From assembly GCA_903896775.1 (NCBI GenBank), contig CAITZE010000023.1:1-8818 (forward strand): 8,818 bases of DNA, written 5' to 3'. The position numbers and the translations under genes are program-made. This document shows, in pieces, positions 5,637 to 8,818 of the stretch. Numbering within the stretch: the stretch's first letter is position 1; each line of letters opens with the position of its first letter. Source of the stretch: an uncultured bacterium (GTDB lineage Bacteria > Pseudomonadota > Alphaproteobacteria > Rhodospirillales > Rhodospirillaceae). The notes under the pieces were generated by a model, which was not told where the DNA came from, searched no databases, and worked only from the letters and a program-made list of their open reading frames with translations.

Positions 5637-6938
5637 TTACTCCATGCCGGTGACGGCCATGATGGTCGTCAGGCAGGTGGTCAGGCCCTTCATCATCGGA
5701 CCTTTATCGACATTGATCCACTCATCGAGCGAATGCGAACGGCCACCCATGTCCGGTGAATTTTTGCCGGTTGTGAAAGCGGGGATGCCAAGGCTGATCG
5801 GCATGTTCGAATCGCTTGAACCTGAGCCATAGCTGACTTTGAAACCGTTGGCTTCAATCGCGGCGGCAGCTTCCAAAGCCAAAGGCGACTTGGGATCAAC
5901 GATACCGGCTGGGCGATCACCGATCTTTTTAATATCGACGGTGATCTTGCCTTCTTTAGTTGAGCGCGCCTTGTTCTCGTTATCGGTCGCATCGTTCATG
6001 ATCTTGAACATGCGGGCTTCGACCTTGTTGAGTTCCTCGGGTGATTCCGAACGCATGTCGATCTCCATCCAAACGCTAAGCGGGATTGAATTGACCGAAG
6101 TGCCGCCGCCGATCACCCCGATACCGAAGGTGGTTTTGGGCTTTTCCGGAACTTCCGTATGGGAGAATTCAGCCGAGGCCGCACCCAGCGCGTACATGGG
6201 GTTCACGAGTCCAAAGGCGCCGTAGCTATGGCCGCCGGGACCGCTGAAGGTCACGCGGTACCGGCGCGAGCCCACCGCATTGCCGGAAATGCCGTTGGCG
6301 GAGCCAGCTTCAACCGAGATGAACGTCTTGACCTTATCTTTGAGGGGCCCTTTGGTGAACAGATAGCGCATGCCGCGCAAATCGCCTTCACCTTCTTCGC
6401 CGACGTCGCCCATGAAAATAATATCGTCGCGGGTTTTGATATTGGCGGCGTTCATGGCGCGCACAAAGCTGACGAGCGCGGCCAAGCTAAAGGTGTCATC
6501 GCCGACGCCCGGCGCATTCAATTTGGTGCCTTCGCGCCTGACTTTTACGTCGGTGCCTTCCGGGAACACCGTGTCCAAGTGAGCCGCGATCACGACGTAT
6601 TTTCCGTCGCTATGGGTGCCTTTGCGGATGCCGTAAGCATTACCTTCGGCATCGATGGTGACGTCGGCGAGACCGGCGTCTTTCAACATCTTTTCGTATT
6701 CCTTGGCGCGCGTCATTTCTTTGAAGGACGGCGCAGGAATTTCGGTCAGCTTGATGCCTTCATCGACGAACCGTTGATAGTCTTTATCCATGGTGGCAAC
6801 AGCGGACTTAAAAGCCGGGCTGGACAAGATGCGCTGAGCGTCAGCCTTAGGGTCGGCAGCTTGTGCAACCGCGCATGAGCCAATAAATGCCAAACCTAAA
6901 GCAAGCAGCGATGTCGAAAAGCGAAACGAATTGCGCAT
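5637..6938 (-). CDS. Exported M20-family metallopeptidase (CPG2-like), 433 aa
   Basis: A two-metal hydrolase that would remove an amino acid from a peptide or amide in the periplasm. The N-terminus MRNSFRFSTSLLALGLAF is followed by a hydrophobic core and AVAQA-AD, a good Sec signal with signal peptidase I cleavage near residue 27. That decides the start at 6938 (GGGGAG ten bases upstream) over ATGs at 6959 and 6956, which would put seven residues before the signal. The M20 metal and catalytic residues are in order: H120 and D122 (AAHLDTV), D147 (GVGDD), catalytic E181 with E182 (GEEGEG), E210 (SVEAG) and H402 (GRSHSLDEW). H237 (GGHSYG) lies in the lid/dimerisation domain. Glu rather than Asp at 210 fits the carboxypeptidase G2/DapE type more than peptidase T. 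Substrate is unknown. It stands 157 bp after the PLP enzyme gene and may have its own promoter. Confidence 0.93.
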   Translation of the reverse strand: MRNSFRFSTSLLALGLAFIGSCAVAQAADPKADAQRILSSPAFKSAVATMDKDYQRFVDEGIKLTEIPAPSFKEMTRAKEYEKMLKDAGLADVTIDAEGNAYGIRKGTHSDGKYVVIAAHLDTVFPEGTDVKVRREGTKLNAPGVGDDTFSLAALVSFVRAMNAANIKTRDDIIFMGDVGEEGEGDLRGMRYLFTKGPLKDKVKTFISVEAGSANGISGNAVGSRRYRVTFSGPGGHSYGAFGLVNPMYALGAASAEFSHTEVPEKPKTTFGIGVIGGGTSVNSIPLSVWMEIDMRSESPEELNKVEARMFKIMNDATDNENKARSTKEGKITVDIKKIGDRPAGIVDPKSPLALEAAAAIEANGFKVSYGSGSSDSNMPISLGIPAFTTGKNSPDMGGRSHSLDEWINVDKGPMMKGLTTCLTTIMAVTGME

Positions 6939-7095
6939 GACCTGTGATCTCCCCATCAATGGAATTGCAAATGCGAGGGCAATGATAGGTCTCTGACCCG
7001 ATGCGCACCACTCTTTTCACCTCACATATAAGAGAGCGGATTCCGCCTGGAATTAGCGACCTCTAGGACGCTTTGGGGCTGCCATAAAACAGACG
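6939..7095. other. Intergenic gap between the PLP enzyme and the M20 peptidase
   Basis: It holds only weak signals. ATTCC-GCCT-GGAAT (7040-7053) is a 5-bp hairpin that could be a poor terminator for the PLP-enzyme gene, since the minus strand continues with CCGCTCTCTTATAT. GGTC-TCT-GACC (6989-6999) is a minor dyad. I see no clear promoter for the peptidase gene, so read-through from upstream remains possible. Confidence 0.3.
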
Positions 7096-8229
7096 TCACC
7101 AACCCGAGAAACGCGGCCACGTGGCGGTAACGAGGTTCTTTTCGACCACGTGATAGCGATCGAACTGCGCCGCGGTCGAACAGGCGTGGTTGGGCAGAAT
7201 GCGCACCAGCGTGCCGACCGGCAACTCCGGCAGTTCGGCCTTCGCGTTCGCCCGCAACGACAAAAGCCCATGTTCCTGATTGGCACGGCTCATAATGAGA
7301 TCGGGATAAGGTTTGCCGTTCAGATCGCACACGACGCCGTAACCCTGATCTACGGCTTGGCGCGCCGTGCCGCGGTCTTGAGACATGGCCGTCCAGCCGG
7401 CATCCACCAAGATCAAGCCCTTGTCGCGCTGATGGCCGATGACCGTCGCGAGTACGCTAAGAGCGATATCGTCCACCGCGCAAACCCCGATCCCCATCAT
7501 GACTAAATCCATGAATACAAAAACACCGGCCCGGACTTCGGTGACGCCGGTGAGGTCGCGGGCGAAATGCGCTGTGGGCGTCGAACCGACGCTGACGACC
7601 GCGCAAGGCAGTTGAGCTTGGCGGAGTTGCTCAGCACATTGCACAGCCGCCGCGCGCTCCTGTTCCGCCGCTATAATATGCGCATCGTCGCCAGGCCGGT
7701 CGTAGGAGCCACCGGCGTGGGTCAGAACGCCTCGCAATTCCGCACCACCGCGATGCAGAATATTGCCGACTTCGACTAATAGCTTGTCGCCGGGGCGAAT
7801 GCCGGCGCGATGGCCATCGGAATCGATTTCAATCAGCACCGGAATGGGGTCATTGGCGGCGCGGCTCGCGGCGGCCACAGCCTCGGCTTGTTCAGGGCTA
7901 TCGAGGATCACGGCGAGATTGACACCGCTTTTTCGCAAAGCCAAGACGCGGGGCAGTTTTGTCGGTGCGATACCGACAGCATAAAGGATGTCGCGCACAC
8001 CGGCGGCGGCGAACTGTTCCGCTTCTTTGAGGGTCGAGACCGTGGCTGGGCCTGTTGGGCCGGCCATGAGCAGGCGCGCTACATCAATGCTTTTGCCCGT
8101 CTTCAAATGTGGGCGCAAAGGAACGCCAAGCGAACCGAGGTGCTTTTTCAAACGCGCGATGTTGCTGCGCATGCGCCCGGCATCGAGCAACAAACACGGC
8201 GTCTGAAGAGACTCTATGCGCGATTCCAT
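7096..8229 (-). CDS. DSD1-family PLP enzyme (D-serine dehydratase / D-threonine aldolase-like), 377 aa
   Basis: A fold-type III (alanine racemase-like) PLP enzyme acting on a D-amino acid in the cytoplasm. The N-terminal barrel begins SLQTPCLLLDAGRM. The PLP lysine is K43 in RPHLKTGKS, where many relatives have HxKTHK. EIDSDGHRAG (134-143) and SVGSTPT (213-219) are the cofactor and phosphate-binding stretches, and EVRAGVFVFMD follows. The C-terminal domain has PNHAC, with H348 and C350 as the expected zinc ligands. His plus Cys matches D-serine dehydratases, whereas D-threonine aldolases usually have His and Asp, so deamination of D-serine or a similar D-hydroxy amino acid is the better guess. 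The ATG at 8229 has GGAG nine bases upstream; the frame extends to 8367, but that part overlaps the glycosyltransferase gene. Only four bases separate it from that gene's stop. Confidence 0.9.
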   Translation of the reverse strand: MESRIESLQTPCLLLDAGRMRSNIARLKKHLGSLGVPLRPHLKTGKSIDVARLLMAGPTGPATVSTLKEAEQFAAAGVRDILYAVGIAPTKLPRVLALRKSGVNLAVILDSPEQAEAVAAASRAANDPIPVLIEIDSDGHRAGIRPGDKLLVEVGNILHRGGAELRGVLTHAGGSYDRPGDDAHIIAAEQERAAAVQCAEQLRQAQLPCAVVSVGSTPTAHFARDLTGVTEVRAGVFVFMDLVMMGIGVCAVDDIALSVLATVIGHQRDKGLILVDAGWTAMSQDRGTARQAVDQGYGVVCDLNGKPYPDLIMSRANQEHGLLSLRANAKAELPELPVGTLVRILPNHACSTAAQFDRYHVVEKNLVTATWPRFSGW

Positions 8230-8233
8230 ATCT

Positions 8234-8818
8234 TCAAGCTCCAACCTCGATATGATCTGGCGGTAACCCTGCTCTATAACGTTGATACATCGCGTCGTAA
8301 GCCGCTTCCAGATGCTTGGTGTAGAGCGGTGTATCAAACAACGGTGCGCGCAGGAGATTTGTGGCAAGCCTTGCCTTCATAGCTTCGAGCTTTCCGGGCT
8401 TCAGCGCCAACTCAATCGCGCGGGCTTCGTATTCCGCGCGGGAGTGCGTGACAAGCTCAGGTAACTCGACGGCATTGAGCAAACTCGCGGCGACGCGCCC
8501 GGCAAATGTATTCCCTGCTTGCGTTAACACCGGTAAACCCGCCCACAAAGCATCGCTCGCTGTGGTGTGGGCGTTGTAAGGCCACGTATCCAGGAGCAAA
8601 TCAGCGAGACGATGACGCGCTAAATGCTCGGGGAGTGCCATCTTATTTGCGAATACTAGGCGCTGCTCGTTTATACCGTTCGCCGCTGCCTGTTTCTTTA
8701 AATTTGAAATCGCTGTTTGATTCTCAGCAAGCAGCCACAACACGCTCCCGCTCACTGATTTTAGAATGCGCATCCAACTATCAAATACGTCGGGGAGTAT
8801 CTTGAAATTGTTGTTGAA
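8234..8818 (-). CDS. GT41-like O-GlcNAc transferase (SPINDLY type), C-terminal 194 aa
   Basis: The 5' part is outside the window; the frame is open to the right edge, so an internal ATG at 8773 should not be taken as the start. The visible part is the second Rossmann half of the catalytic domain. It opens FNNNFKILPDVFDSWM, where Lys6 matches the UDP-binding lysine of human OGT (FNQLYKI), then SVLWLLAEN, then LARHRLADLLLDTWPYNAH. The UDP-site motif HTTASD is at 84-89, followed by ALWAGLPVLT and FAGRVAASLL. It ends AGLPPDHIEVGA, like the end of other family members. The missing N-terminus normally carries TPR repeats. Bacterial members glycosylate proteins (flagellin, autotransporters) or have unknown targets. 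It shares an operon with the PLP enzyme gene that follows. Confidence 0.93.
   Translation of the reverse strand, partial: FNNNFKILPDVFDSWMRILKSVSGSVLWLLAENQTAISNLKKQAAANGINEQRLVFANKMALPEHLARHRLADLLLDTWPYNAHTTASDALWAGLPVLTQAGNTFAGRVAASLLNAVELPELVTHSRAEYEARAIELALKPGKLEAMKARLATNLLRAPLFDTPLYTKHLEAAYDAMYQRYRAGLPPDHIEVGA
8235..8242 (-). promoter_or_regulatory. Ribosome binding site inside the glycosyltransferase 3' end
   Basis: GGAG sits in the last Gly-Ala codons of the glycosyltransferase, nine bases before the ATG of the PLP-enzyme gene. Termination of the first gene at 8234 would place ribosomes beside the next start, which suggests translational coupling. Confidence 0.6.

Noticed and set aside
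6159..6878. A 239-residue open frame on the plus strand
   Set aside because: It is antisense to the M20 peptidase gene, whose metal ligands are all intact.
7810..8382. A 190-residue open frame on the plus strand
   Set aside because: It is antisense to the PLP-enzyme gene and the glycosyltransferase end, with no ribosome binding site or recognisable motif.

Overview
The window looks like part of an alphaproteobacterial chromosome, possibly Hyphomicrobiales or a relative. The reasons are a GC-rich coding bias, an RND permease of the type common in that group, a TPR/SPINDLY-type (GT41) glycosyltransferase end, and an EF-hand protein resembling the XopAW-like families of rhizobia and xanthomonads. 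This placement is inference; there is no rRNA or other marker gene. Every gene I can support is on the minus strand, so transcription runs from high to low coordinates. I see no transposase, tRNA, rRNA or CRISPR array.

Right end (8818 to 7096): the C-terminal 194 residues of a GT41-like O-GlcNAc transferase enter from outside the window. Four bases after its stop comes a DSD1-family PLP enzyme (D-serine dehydratase / D-threonine aldolase-like). The ribosome binding site of the second gene lies inside the last codons of the first, so the two are almost certainly one operon. A 157-bp gap follows, then an exported M20-family metallopeptidase (6938 to 5637) that ends in a strong 12-bp-stem hairpin.

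Middle (5348 to 3924): a 314-residue, cysteine-free, Ser/Thr/Gln-rich protein with two EF-hand pairs joined by a His-rich linker has its own upstream region with an 8-bp inverted repeat, and a strong hairpin terminator. Beyond the terminator is a probable small gene of unknown function (about 108 aa). Then comes a stretch of about 555 bp without a convincing gene. It is rich in short inverted repeats, and the part closest to the efflux operon probably holds its promoter and a structured leader.

Left end (3368 to 1): an HAE1-like RND efflux permease is followed, with an 8-bp overlap, by the start of a periplasmic adaptor (HlyD/MFP family) that runs out of the window. Together they would form the inner-membrane and periplasmic parts of a tripartite proton-driven exporter; no outer-membrane component is visible.

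I found no clearly undescribed multi-gene system. The items most worth a second look are the EF-hand/His-linker protein, the palindrome cluster upstream of the efflux operon, the permease's missing TM10 lysine, and the GT41 plus D-amino-acid-enzyme pairing.
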